A program made the translations under genes and the position numbers. Positions 25,217-32,855 of a stretch of 64,000 bases of DNA are shown here, piece by piece (the first letter of the stretch is position 1; each line of letters begins with the position of its first letter). The notes beneath the pieces were generated by a model, which was not told the DNA's origin, ran no database searches, and saw nothing but the letters and a program-made list of their open reading frames with translations. Origin of the DNA: Mitsuaria chitosanitabida ATCC BAA-476 = NBRC 102408 (GTDB lineage Bacteria; Pseudomonadota; Gammaproteobacteria; Burkholderiales; Burkholderiaceae_C); contig NZ_BCYP01000033.1 in the NCBI RefSeq assembly GCF_001598255.1, positions 1 through 64,000 on the forward strand. The letters run 5' to 3'.

Positions 25217-27142
25217 ATGTCCGCCGCGCCCGATCTCCGCGTGCTGTCGCTCATCCCGCCGATGACGCAGCTCAACACGCCCTACCCCTCGACCGCCTAT
25301 CTGACGGGGTTCCTGCGCTCGCGCGGCCTGCCCGCGGCGCAGCGCGACCTGGCGCTGGCGCTGGTGCTGAAGCTGTTCTCGCGCGAGGGCCTGCAGCGCA
25401 TCCGCGCCGCCGTGCACGCGATCGCGCTGCCCGATCGCGGCATCGCCTCGCGGCTCTTCGACGAGCAGTTCGACCGCTACCTGGCGACCATCGCCCCCAC
25501 CATCGCCTTCCTGCAGGGTCGAGATCCGACGATCGCGCACCGCATCAACACGCGGGCCTTCCTGCCCGAGGGCAAGCGCTTCGAGTCGCTGGAGGTCTAC
25601 GTCTCCGAGGAGGGCGAGGATCCGCTCGCCTGGGCCTTCGGCGCGCTGGGCCTGCAGGACCGGGCCCGCCACCTGGCGACGCTCTACCTGAACGACCTGG
25701 CCGACGTGCTGCGCGAATCGGTCGATCCGCGCTTCGAGTTCGTCCGCTACGCCGAGCAGCTGGCGACCAGCCAGCCCACCTTCGATCCGCTGCGCGACGC
25801 GCTGGACGCTGGGACCAACCTGGTCGACGAGCTGCTGCGCGAGCTCACGCTGGAGGCCATCGACGCCGAGCGGCCCGACGTGGTGCTGCTGTCGGTGCCC
25901 TTCCCCGGCGCGGTCTACGCGGCGCTGCGCATCGGCCAGACGATCAAGCGCGAGCGCCCGCACATCCGGGTACTGCTGGGCGGCGGCTTCGTCAACACCG
26001 AGCTGCGCGAGCTCACCGAGCCGCGGCTCTTCGACTACGTCGACTACGTGACCCTGGACGCGGGCGAGCGGCCGCTGCTGGCGCTGCTCGAGCACATCGC
26101 CGGCAAGCGCGGCCGCCAGCGCCTGGTGCGCTGCTTCGTGCGCGAGTCCGAGGGCGAGCTGGCCGGCCAGGTCCGCTACATCAATTTCGCCGAGCCCGAC
26201 GTGCCCTTCGAGGACGTGGGCACGCCGACCTGGGACGGCCTGCCGCTGCGCGACTACCTGTCGCTGCTGGACATGCTCAACCCGATGAACCGGTTGTGGA
26301 GCGACGGCCGCTGGAACAAGCTGACCATCGCGCACGGCTGCTACTGGAAGAAGTGCAGCTTCTGCGACATCACGCTGGACTACATCTCGCGCTACGAGGC
26401 GGCCTCGGCGAAGACGCTGGTGGACCGCATCGAGGCCATCGTCGCGGAGACCGGCCAGACCGGCTTCCACTTCGTCGACGAGGCGGCCCCGCCGAAAGTG
26501 CTGAAGGCGCTGGCGCAGGAGCTCATCGATCGCGGCGTGTCCATCAGCTGGTGGGGCAACGTGCGCTTCGAGAAGACCTTCACCCCCGAGCTCTGCCAGC
26601 TGCTGGCCGACAGCGGCTGCATCGCGATCAGCGGCGGGCTGGAAGTCGCATCGGATCGGCTGCTCAAGCTGATGCAGAAGGGCGTGTCGGTCGAGCAGGT
26701 CGCGCGGGTGACGCGGGCCTTCACCGAGTCCGGCATCCTGGTCCACGCCTACCTGATGTACGGCTTCCCGACGCAGACGGTGCAGGACACGGTGGACGCG
26801 CTGGAGTACGTGCGCCAGCTCTTCGAGCACGGCTGCATCCAGAGCGGCTTCTTCCACCGCTTCGCCTGCACGGTGCATTCACCGGTGGGACAGGACCCGG
26901 CGGCCTTCGGCGTGGAGCTGCTGCCGCTGCCGCCCTCCCCGTTCGCGAAAAACGACGTGGGCTTCGTGGACCCGACCGGCACCGACCACGATGCCATGGG
27001 CGAGGCGCTGAAGAAGGCGCTCTACAACTTCATGCACGGCATCGGCCTGGAGCAGGACGTGCGGCGCTGGTTCAGCGTGCGCGTGCCCAAGCCCAAGGTG
27101 CCACGCCACTTCATCGGCGAGGCGCTCGAGCGCGTGCATTGA
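25217..27142 (+). CDS. B12-binding-domain radical SAM protein with CX4CX2C cluster motif
   Basis: A 641-residue cytoplasmic enzyme. An N-terminal region with a Rossmann-like cobalamin-binding fold (ERPDVVLLSVPFPGAVYAAL, VLLGGGFVNTELREL, about 215-275) precedes a radical SAM barrel. The Fe-S cluster motif is GCYWKKCSFCD, with Cys375, Cys380 and Cys383, i.e. CX4CX2C rather than the usual CX3CX2C. Later barrel elements FHFVDEAAPPKVLKALAQEL and ISWWGNVRFEKTF, then GLEVASDRLLKLMQKGVS, look intact. The cobalamin ligand motif DxHxxG is not evident. It is monocistronic, so context gives no substrate. Start at 25217 is the first ATG after the HU terminator. Confidence 0.85.
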   Translation: MSAAPDLRVLSLIPPMTQLNTPYPSTAYLTGFLRSRGLPAAQRDLALALVLKLFSREGLQRIRAAVHAIALPDRGIASRLFDEQFDRYLATIAPTIAFLQGRDPTIAHRINTRAFLPEGKRFESLEVYVSEEGEDPLAWAFGALGLQDRARHLATLYLNDLADVLRESVDPRFEFVRYAEQLATSQPTFDPLRDALDAGTNLVDELLRELTLEAIDAERPDVVLLSVPFPGAVYAALRIGQTIKRERPHIRVLLGGGFVNTELRELTEPRLFDYVDYVTLDAGERPLLALLEHIAGKRGRQRLVRCFVRESEGELAGQVRYINFAEPDVPFEDVGTPTWDGLPLRDYLSLLDMLNPMNRLWSDGRWNKLTIAHGCYWKKCSFCDITLDYISRYEAASAKTLVDRIEAIVAETGQTGFHFVDEAAPPKVLKALAQELIDRGVSISWWGNVRFEKTFTPELCQLLADSGCIAISGGLEVASDRLLKLMQKGVSVEQVARVTRAFTESGILVHAYLMYGFPTQTVQDTVDALEYVRQLFEHGCIQSGFFHRFACTVHSPVGQDPAAFGVELLPLPPSPFAKNDVGFVDPTGTDHDAMGEALKKALYNFMHGIGLEQDVRRWFSVRVPKPKVPRHFIGEALERVH

Positions 27143-27233
27143 GACGACGCGGCGCGCAGGCGCCCGCGTCGATCATCGTCTTCATCGGCTTTCCGCGGTC
27201 GTCGGCGGTCGTCGGCGACGAGCAGCCGGATCG

Positions 27234-28556
27234 TCAGCGCATGATCGCCGGCACGCCCAGCGTGGCCGGCGGCAGCGGTGCGGCGGCGGTCGGATCGGGC
27301 AGGCGCACCGGGCGCACATCCAGTCGCACGTCGAGCAACGTGACGTCGCGCGGATCGTCGTCGTCGACCCAGCCCTGCGTGTCGGATCCCCGATAGAGCC
27401 GGAACACGAAGCCGGTGCGGTCGCGCTCGCCGGTCGCGCCGGGCCGCACGCGGGCCGCCATGGCGCGGACCTCGCTGGCGGGCGATCGCAGCAGCTCGGT
27501 CATCGCCTGCACGATGCGGTTGTCGCCGAGGATGTCCGGCTGGAAGGAGTCCACCGGGCCGCGCGACGGCATCGGCTGTCCTTGCGCCGCGGCGCGGACC
27601 GGCACCACGGGATTGGCGGCGGTCTTGCGCGGTGCCGGCTCGGTGACGCCGGTGCGCAGGTCGTGGCGGTCGCCGCTGTCCAGATAGCTGAGCCGCGCGC
27701 CGCGCACGTTGAGCACGCCCATCGCGGGATCGCTGCGGGCATCGCGCAGATCGACCAGCAGCGCGCCGCGCGCGCCGATGATGTCCACGCGCTGGTCGTG
27801 GATCACCGCGGCGCTGTTCTCCTCCACGCCCAGTCCCAGCCGATAGCCCTTGGCGAGCATCAGGGGCAGCATGCGACCGATGCGGCCGCGCTTGAGGAAG
27901 TGCTGGTCGACGAAGAGCTGGTCGCCGATGAAGCCCAGGCCGCGGTCGACCTCCTGGCCGTCGCGCATCTGGCCGCGCATGACGCCCATGACGTCGAGCG
28001 CGTCGCGGAACATGACGCGACTCATGATGGCCGCGCCGGCACTGGTGCCGGCCACCACGCCGCCGCGGCGGTAGACCTCCCAGATGGCCTCGAGCATCGC
28101 GGTGGGTCGGCCCTGCGGCTGCAGCGTGTCGACGATGAAGCCCTGCGCGCCGCCGGAGAAGAAGACCGCGTTGGACGCGCGCACCTTGGCCAGCAGCTCG
28201 GGGTCGGCGAGGTTCTTCTGCAGGTCCGCGCCCTCGAGCCGCGGCGCGACGGGGATGTGCTCGGCCTGCGCGCCGTGGCGCACCAGCTCGTCGATGATGG
28301 TCTGGGCAGAGCGCTCCGGCGCGACCGAGGCGGTCGCCAGCACCGCGAAGCGCGCCTTGCCCGGGCCACCGGCCTCGTCGACGATGCGCTGCCACACGGC
28401 GTCGTTGTCCATCCGCAGCGCGCCGCCGATGACGATGGCCGTCTGCGCGTGGGCCGCGCCCCCGCCGATCAGCGCCGCCATCGCGCCCAGCGCGATCACG
28501 CCGCGCCGCAGGGCGAGCCCGCGGACCCGCGTCGAGATGAAACGAAGTGCGTCCAT
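27234..28556 (-). CDS. Secreted cyanophycinase (peptidase S51 family)
   Basis: A 440-residue protein with an N-terminal hydrophobic signal segment (about 18-38, ending AHA) and an S51 peptidase domain (TAIVIGGALRMDN at the start; VFFSGGAQGFIVDTL; the nucleophile elbow VVAGTSAGAAIMSR with Ser172; LGLGVEENSAAVI). Cyanophycinases cut the storage polymer multi-L-arginyl-poly-L-aspartate into beta-Asp-Arg dipeptides; forms with a signal peptide act on extracellular polymer. About 150 residues follow the catalytic core, longer than in simple intracellular CphB. No cyanophycin synthetase is in the window. Other S51 activities (dipeptidase E-like) are possible but less likely. Confidence 0.85.
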   Translation of the reverse strand: MDALRFISTRVRGLALRRGVIALGAMAALIGGGAAHAQTAIVIGGALRMDNDAVWQRIVDEAGGPGKARFAVLATASVAPERSAQTIIDELVRHGAQAEHIPVAPRLEGADLQKNLADPELLAKVRASNAVFFSGGAQGFIVDTLQPQGRPTAMLEAIWEVYRRGGVVAGTSAGAAIMSRVMFRDALDVMGVMRGQMRDGQEVDRGLGFIGDQLFVDQHFLKRGRIGRMLPLMLAKGYRLGLGVEENSAAVIHDQRVDIIGARGALLVDLRDARSDPAMGVLNVRGARLSYLDSGDRHDLRTGVTEPAPRKTAANPVVPVRAAAQGQPMPSRGPVDSFQPDILGDNRIVQAMTELLRSPASEVRAMAARVRPGATGERDRTGFVFRLYRGSDTQGWVDDDDPRDVTLLDVRLDVRPVRLPDPTAAAPLPPATLGVPAIMR

Positions 28557-28767
28557 GCCCCCTATCTTGCATATCCCGTGCCGGATGGGAAGCGGGCCCG
28601 ACCTTCAACAAGGGGATGGGAGGGAAGACGCCACGCAGCGCCGGTCGCCGTGCTAGCGCGATGGCGCCCGACGCCCCTTCCACACCCTAGGGGATGACGC
28701 CCGTGCAGCGCGTTTCGATACTCGATCCACGCCACGCTCGGGCGAGCCGGGCCCCAGGGAGACCTCG

Positions 28768-29826
28768 ATGACGACGCAGATCTACTCGCATCAGGATCTG
28801 ATGCAGGGACGCACCAACTTCAATCAATCCGTCCCCGTGATCGCGCATGGCGACTCCTGGGGCTCGTTCGGCTCATTGCCGCCGTGGATCACCGGCAGCC
28901 TGTTCAACCAGATGGACTTCGGCAAGGACGTGGGCATCGTCAACTACGCGATGCCGGGGCAGCTGCTGCGCGACCTGCCCGATCCGCGCAAGTTCCCGAC
29001 CTTCCACCTGGCGATGACGCTGCGCGGCATGCCGGACTGGCGCGCGATGCTGATCTCGGGCGGCGGCAACGACCTGATCGACTGGGCGCGCCGCGGGCCG
29101 GGCTACGACCTCACCCAGCGCGTGCTGCGGCACGCGGACGAATTCCTCCCGCCGGACCACGGCCCGTCGCGCTACCTGTCCCAGACGGGATGGACCCACC
29201 TGTGCGAGGAACTGCTCGACGCCTACCTGGACCTCGACGCGCTGCGCGACCAGAACTATCCGCGGATGGAGATCATCACCCACGTCTACGACTACATGAC
29301 GCCGCGCTTCGCGCCAGCGGTGGGCGGGGTCTCCGGCCCCTGGCTGGCACCGGCGTTCACGAGCGCCGGCATCCCCGCGGGCGACTGGCAGGCCGCCGCG
29401 CGGGTGCTGGTGGACTGGTTCCACGATTTCCTGGAGCAGCGCGTCAAGACCACGATCGGCGGCTTCGTCGTGCTGGACACGCGGGGCGGCAGCGTGCCGG
29501 CGGCACCGGGCACGACCGGCATCAGCAACGACTGGGCGAACGAGATCCACCTGACGGCGGCGGGCTACCGCCGGCTCGCCACGGCGACGTGCAATCCGGA
29601 TCTGCAGGCCCACGCCGCGCAGTGGACGACAGGCGAGATCGCTGACACCCTCGCCGCGCCGAAGTCATTGGACTTCGGGCCGAAGTCGACACCGGCGCCG
29701 AAGCAGGCGAAGACCAAGGCGAAAGCGAAAGCGTCGGCGAAGGCCGGATCCAAGGCGGCCGCCAAGTCCGGCGCGCAACGCGCGACGAAGGCCAAGCCCA
29801 AGGCAGGCGCGAAGCGGTCGACATGA
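28768..29826 (+). CDS. SGNH-hydrolase-like protein with Lys/Ala-rich C-terminal tail
   Basis: A 352-residue protein without signal peptide. Block I is AHGDSWGS (Ser30), the GxND block is SGGGNDL (Asn101), and the last block is NEIHLTAAGY (His261), where the usual Asp of DxxH is Asn258, so the triad may use another acid such as Glu259. This suggests an esterase/lipase-like fold with an altered active site. From about residue 300 the chain is a histone-H1-like tail of Lys, Ala, Ser and Pro, much like the tail of the HU protein in this window. Such a tail would bind nucleic acid or other polyanions. Monocistronic; substrate unknown. Confidence 0.75.
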   Translation: MTTQIYSHQDLMQGRTNFNQSVPVIAHGDSWGSFGSLPPWITGSLFNQMDFGKDVGIVNYAMPGQLLRDLPDPRKFPTFHLAMTLRGMPDWRAMLISGGGNDLIDWARRGPGYDLTQRVLRHADEFLPPDHGPSRYLSQTGWTHLCEELLDAYLDLDALRDQNYPRMEIITHVYDYMTPRFAPAVGGVSGPWLAPAFTSAGIPAGDWQAAARVLVDWFHDFLEQRVKTTIGGFVVLDTRGGSVPAAPGTTGISNDWANEIHLTAAGYRRLATATCNPDLQAHAAQWTTGEIADTLAAPKSLDFGPKSTPAPKQAKTKAKAKASAKAGSKAAAKSGAQRATKAKPKAGAKRST

Positions 29827-29842
29827 GAGCGAGGCCGCGCGC

Positions 29843-30076
29843 TCAGCGGGCGTCGTCGCCCTGATGACGGCGCTTGCGGTTCTTGCGCAGGCGATAGATC
29901 AGCAGCGGCACGAAGACCGCGATGCCAAGGGCGAAGGGCGCGATGCCGCCGCCCTTGCCGGGCTGGTTCAGGCCGCGCAGCATGTCCATCAGCTGGCCGA
30001 AGCCGCTGACGATGAGCCAGAGGAAGAAGAGCGTGACCAGCGCCGAGAGCGCGAGGCCGATGAGGGTGCGTTTCAT
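29843..30076 (-). CDS. Small membrane protein, function unknown
   Basis: A 77-residue protein with two membrane segments (LIGLALSALVTLFFLWLIV at about 4-23 and APFALGIAVFVPLLIYRL at about 46-63) and a very basic C-terminus (RKNRKRRHQ). Starts 9 bases after the upstream thioesterase stop, so it is the last gene of the SDR-yceH-thioesterase operon. Not recognised. Confidence 0.65.
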   Translation of the reverse strand: MKRTLIGLALSALVTLFFLWLIVSGFGQLMDMLRGLNQPGKGGGIAPFALGIAVFVPLLIYRLRKNRKRRHQGDDAR

Positions 30077-30085
30077 GAGAGGTCC

Positions 30086-30505
30086 TCAGCCGAGCTGCTC
30101 GCGCAGCCAGTCCGGCAGCGGAATCGACTTCTGCAGCGAGGCGTCCTGCCACACCGTGGTCGCCCCACCGGAGGCGTAGATCACGCCGGGCTCGTCCAGG
30201 CGTTCCAGCGTGATCCAGGTGTCGAAGCTCGACCGGCCCGGATTCGAGACGTAGTGCTTCGCGAGGATGTCGCCCGGGTAGGTCAGCTGACGATGGAAGT
30301 TGCAGAAGGCGTTGACGATCACCGGCCCCTGCCCCGCCGGCGCGGGCGCGCCGCCCAGGCTGTCCAGCCATTCGATGCGGGCCATCTCCAGGTAGCGGAA
30401 ATAGACCGTGTTGTTCACATGGCCCATCGCGTCCATGTCGCCCCAGCGGATCTGGATGCGGGTTTCATGGACGAGCTTCTTGTCGTCGGGCAAATCGATG
30501 CGCAT
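30086..30505 (-). CDS. 4HBT-family acyl-CoA thioesterase (YbgC/FadM-like)
   Basis: A 139-residue hotdog-fold thioesterase. IRWGDMDAMGHVNNTVYFRY contains the family catalytic Asp of 4-hydroxybenzoyl-CoA thioesterase-like enzymes. It probably hydrolyses acyl-CoA in the cytoplasm; the precise substrate is unknown. It follows yceH by 51 bases in the same direction. Confidence 0.87.
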   Translation of the reverse strand: MRIDLPDDKKLVHETRIQIRWGDMDAMGHVNNTVYFRYLEMARIEWLDSLGGAPAPAGQGPVIVNAFCNFHRQLTYPGDILAKHYVSNPGRSSFDTWITLERLDEPGVIYASGGATTVWQDASLQKSIPLPDWLREQLG

Positions 30506-30556
30506 GGAATTTCAGCGGTGGCGGTGGGCAGCGTGGGGTGCGGGATCGGGCCCGCC

Positions 30557-31195
30557 TCAGGCGAGGCCCAGCTCCGCCTGGATGCGGGCGACGGCCGCCT
30601 TCAGTTCGTCGACTTCGGCGCGCAGCGCGGCGATCTCCTCGTCACGCGCGCTGCTCGACGCGGCGCCGCTCGACGACGCGGCCGAGGCCGTCGGGATCGC
30701 CGGCTCGCCGCTGAGCAGATGTGCCCAGCGCGCCTCGCGCGCGCCCGGCGCCTTCGGCAGCTTCACGGCCAGCGCGGGCTCGCGCGTGGCCAGTTCCTCG
30801 AGGAAGCCCTCCACCGAGGACACGTCGGCGAAACGGTGCAGGCGCTCGCAGTTGAGGCGCAGCTCCGCCGAGGTCTGCGGGCCGCGCAGCATCAGCACCG
30901 CGAGCAGCGCCTCCGCCTGGCCGGGCACGCCCAGCACGCGCCTCATGTTGTGCTCGAAGCGCGCCACCCGGCTGCCGCTCACGCTGTTCACCAGGCTCAT
31001 GGCCTTGAGCTCGTCCAGCACCGCGGCCACGTCGGACTCGCTCGCGTTCATCACGGGCTCGCGCGCGGTCTTCTGGTTGGCGCCCAGCGTCAGGCTGTTC
31101 AGCGACATCGGGTAGCTGTCCGGCACGGTGGAGGCCTTCTCCACCAGCACGGCCAGCACGCGCGCTTCCAGCGCGCTCAGTTCTCTCACAGCCAT
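30557..31195 (-). CDS. YceH family (DUF480) protein
   Basis: A 212-residue protein with two winged-helix units (LSALEARVLAVLVEKASTVP DSYPMSLNSL region and MLRGPQTSAELRLNCERLHR region), a Ser/Ala linker, and a C-terminal coiled coil (RDEEIAALRAEVDELKAAVA). The family is widespread in proteobacteria and its role is not settled. Part of an operon with the SDR gene 75 bases upstream. Confidence 0.9.
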   Translation of the reverse strand: MAVRELSALEARVLAVLVEKASTVPDSYPMSLNSLTLGANQKTAREPVMNASESDVAAVLDELKAMSLVNSVSGSRVARFEHNMRRVLGVPGQAEALLAVLMLRGPQTSAELRLNCERLHRFADVSSVEGFLEELATREPALAVKLPKAPGAREARWAHLLSGEPAIPTASAASSSGAASSSARDEEIAALRAEVDELKAAVARIQAELGLA

Positions 31196-31270
31196 CGGGC
31201 CCTTGTCCTCTTCTGTCTTTCTTCGTTCGATGGGCCGCGGCCGTCCTCCGACGTCGCGGCCGGAGACGGC

Positions 31271-32053
31271 TCAGACGCCGAAACCGTCGTCCGCCTGGAT
31301 GATCGCGCCATTGATGAAGCGGCTCTCCTTGGCGCACAGCATCAGCAGCGTCGTGTCCAGGTCCTGCGGCGTGCCCACGCGCTTGCGCGGCAGCAGCTCC
31401 ACCAGCTTGCGACCCTGGTCGGTCTGCCAGTGGTGGTGATTGATCTCGGTGTCGATGTAGCCGGGGCAGATGGCGTTGACGTTGATGTCGAACTTGCCCC
31501 ACTCCAGGGCCATCGCGCGGGTCATGTGGACCACCGCCGCCTTGCTCATCGCATAGACGCCGATCTGCGAGAGCACCCGCAATCCCGCCATCGACGCGAT
31601 GTTGACGATGCGCCCGCCGGTGTAGGTGCCCGGCGCCGCGCCGCGCGCCCGCGCCAGCATGCGCTTGCCGACCTCCTGCGCGACGAAGAACGCGCCGCGC
31701 ACATTGGTGTCCATCACGTAGTCGAAGTCCTCCGGCGTCACGTCGACCAGCTTCTGGGTCGTGCTCACGCCGGAGTTGTTGATCAGGATGTCCAGCGTCC
31801 CGACCTCGGTCTCGGCGCGCGCCACGGCGGCCTTGATGCTGTCGATGTCGGTGACGTCCATCTGCACGACGTGCGCGTCGCCGCCGCCGGCCTCGATCTC
31901 GGCGCGCAGCGCCTTCAGGCGCTCCACCCGGCGGGCCGCCAGCACCACGCAGGCGCCGGACTTCGCCAGGGTCCTGGCGAATTGCGCGCCCAGTCCACTG
32001 GACGCGCCGGTGACGAGGGCCACGCGGCCCTCCAGATCGATGCTGTAGCTCAT
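31271..32053 (-). CDS. Short-chain dehydrogenase/reductase
   Basis: A 260-residue classical SDR: cofactor motif TGASSGLGAQF, NNSG (INNSGVS), catalytic Ser in NIASMAG, and YAMSK (Tyr-x-x-x-Lys). Arg residues after the second strand (LAARRVERL) suggest NADP(H). The ATG at 32053 has GAGAG about 8 bases upstream; the open frame continues far upstream into the OsmC gene in another frame and is not used. First gene of the operon SDR, yceH, thioesterase, small membrane protein. Substrate unknown; fatty-acid or hydroxy-acyl chemistry would suit the thioesterase. Confidence 0.9.
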   Translation of the reverse strand: MSYSIDLEGRVALVTGASSGLGAQFARTLAKSGACVVLAARRVERLKALRAEIEAGGGDAHVVQMDVTDIDSIKAAVARAETEVGTLDILINNSGVSTTQKLVDVTPEDFDYVMDTNVRGAFFVAQEVGKRMLARARGAAPGTYTGGRIVNIASMAGLRVLSQIGVYAMSKAAVVHMTRAMALEWGKFDINVNAICPGYIDTEINHHHWQTDQGRKLVELLPRKRVGTPQDLDTTLLMLCAKESRFINGAIIQADDGFGV

Positions 32054-32193
32054 GGGGAGGTCTCTCGCAGAACTTCTCGTATGACCGGACAGGTGCCGGG
32101 CACGATAGCACGCGAGCGTCCGCCGACGATGATCCCCCTGCGACAGCCGCCGGCAAGCGCGCGATCGCCGGCGATCATGCGCGCCGTCGGCGA

Positions 32194-32598
32194 TCAGCCG
32201 GCCATCACCGTCTCGATCTCGGTCGTCACCTGCGTCATCAGCTTGTGCACCGGGCACTTCTCGGCGACGGCGAGCAACTGCTGGCGATGCTCGTCGGTGA
32301 GCTGGTCCCCGACGAAGGTCAGCGAGGTCTTGAGCTTGTAGACGCCCTGCCGCTCCTGCGAGCCGTCGCGCTCCACCTCCACCAGCACATCCTCCACCGG
32401 GATGCCCTTGCGGCGCGCGAACCACAGCACCGTCAGCGCCTTGCACGCGCCCAGCGCGGAATCGTAGAACTCGTGCGGGTCCGGACCGGCGTCCTCGCCG
32501 CCGCCCTCGACCGACTGGTCCGCGATCAGGCGATGGTCGCGGATGCTCAATGTCTGCCGCATCGGGCCGCTCTTGTCGCGTTGGAGATGGATGGTCAT
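32194..32598 (-). CDS. OsmC/Ohr family protein
   Basis: A 134-residue protein of the OsmC family with both reactive cysteines, Cys52 (ALGACKALTV) and Cys115 (AEKCPVHKLM), the arrangement used for thiol-dependent reduction of organic hydroperoxides. The OsmC-like branch (YhfA type) is more likely than Ohr by the KCPVHK motif. Divergent from the ETF-ubiquinone oxidoreductase gene; separated from the downstream SDR gene by 140 bases. Confidence 0.9.
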   Translation of the reverse strand: MTIHLQRDKSGPMRQTLSIRDHRLIADQSVEGGGEDAGPDPHEFYDSALGACKALTVLWFARRKGIPVEDVLVEVERDGSQERQGVYKLKTSLTFVGDQLTDEHRQQLLAVAEKCPVHKLMTQVTTEIETVMAG

Positions 32599-32719
32599 GA
32601 GGTCCTCTGGTTGACTGCGGAAAGCGCGGGCCATCGTACGGTGCGCGCGCCCGCGCCGGGAGCCCCGTTCGGGTCGGTGCCCGCTCACCCGCGGCTGTCG
32701 ACGCGCTTCTCTATTTCAT

Positions 32720-32741
32720 AAAAAGCACGACCGTTCTTTTT
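32720..32741. promoter_or_regulatory. Palindromic operator upstream of ETF-ubiquinone oxidoreductase
   Basis: AAAAAGCACG (32720-32729), a 2-base spacer, then CGTTCTTTTT (32732-32741): a 10-base inverted repeat with one mismatch in a sharply AT-rich pocket. It resembles TetR-family operators of the AGCACG-CGTGCT kind seen before fatty-acid degradation genes in Burkholderiales, and lies 115 bases before the start codon. The regulator is not in the window. Confidence 0.6.
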
Positions 32742-32855
32742 TCCATTCACGCGGCTAGAATGCGCCGCAACCCGCCCCAGCCAGACAGCGAGCCGGCCTG
32801 TGCCGATCCCGCCGACCGGACGTGGCTCCCACGACTAGAACGAGCAAGGAAGACC

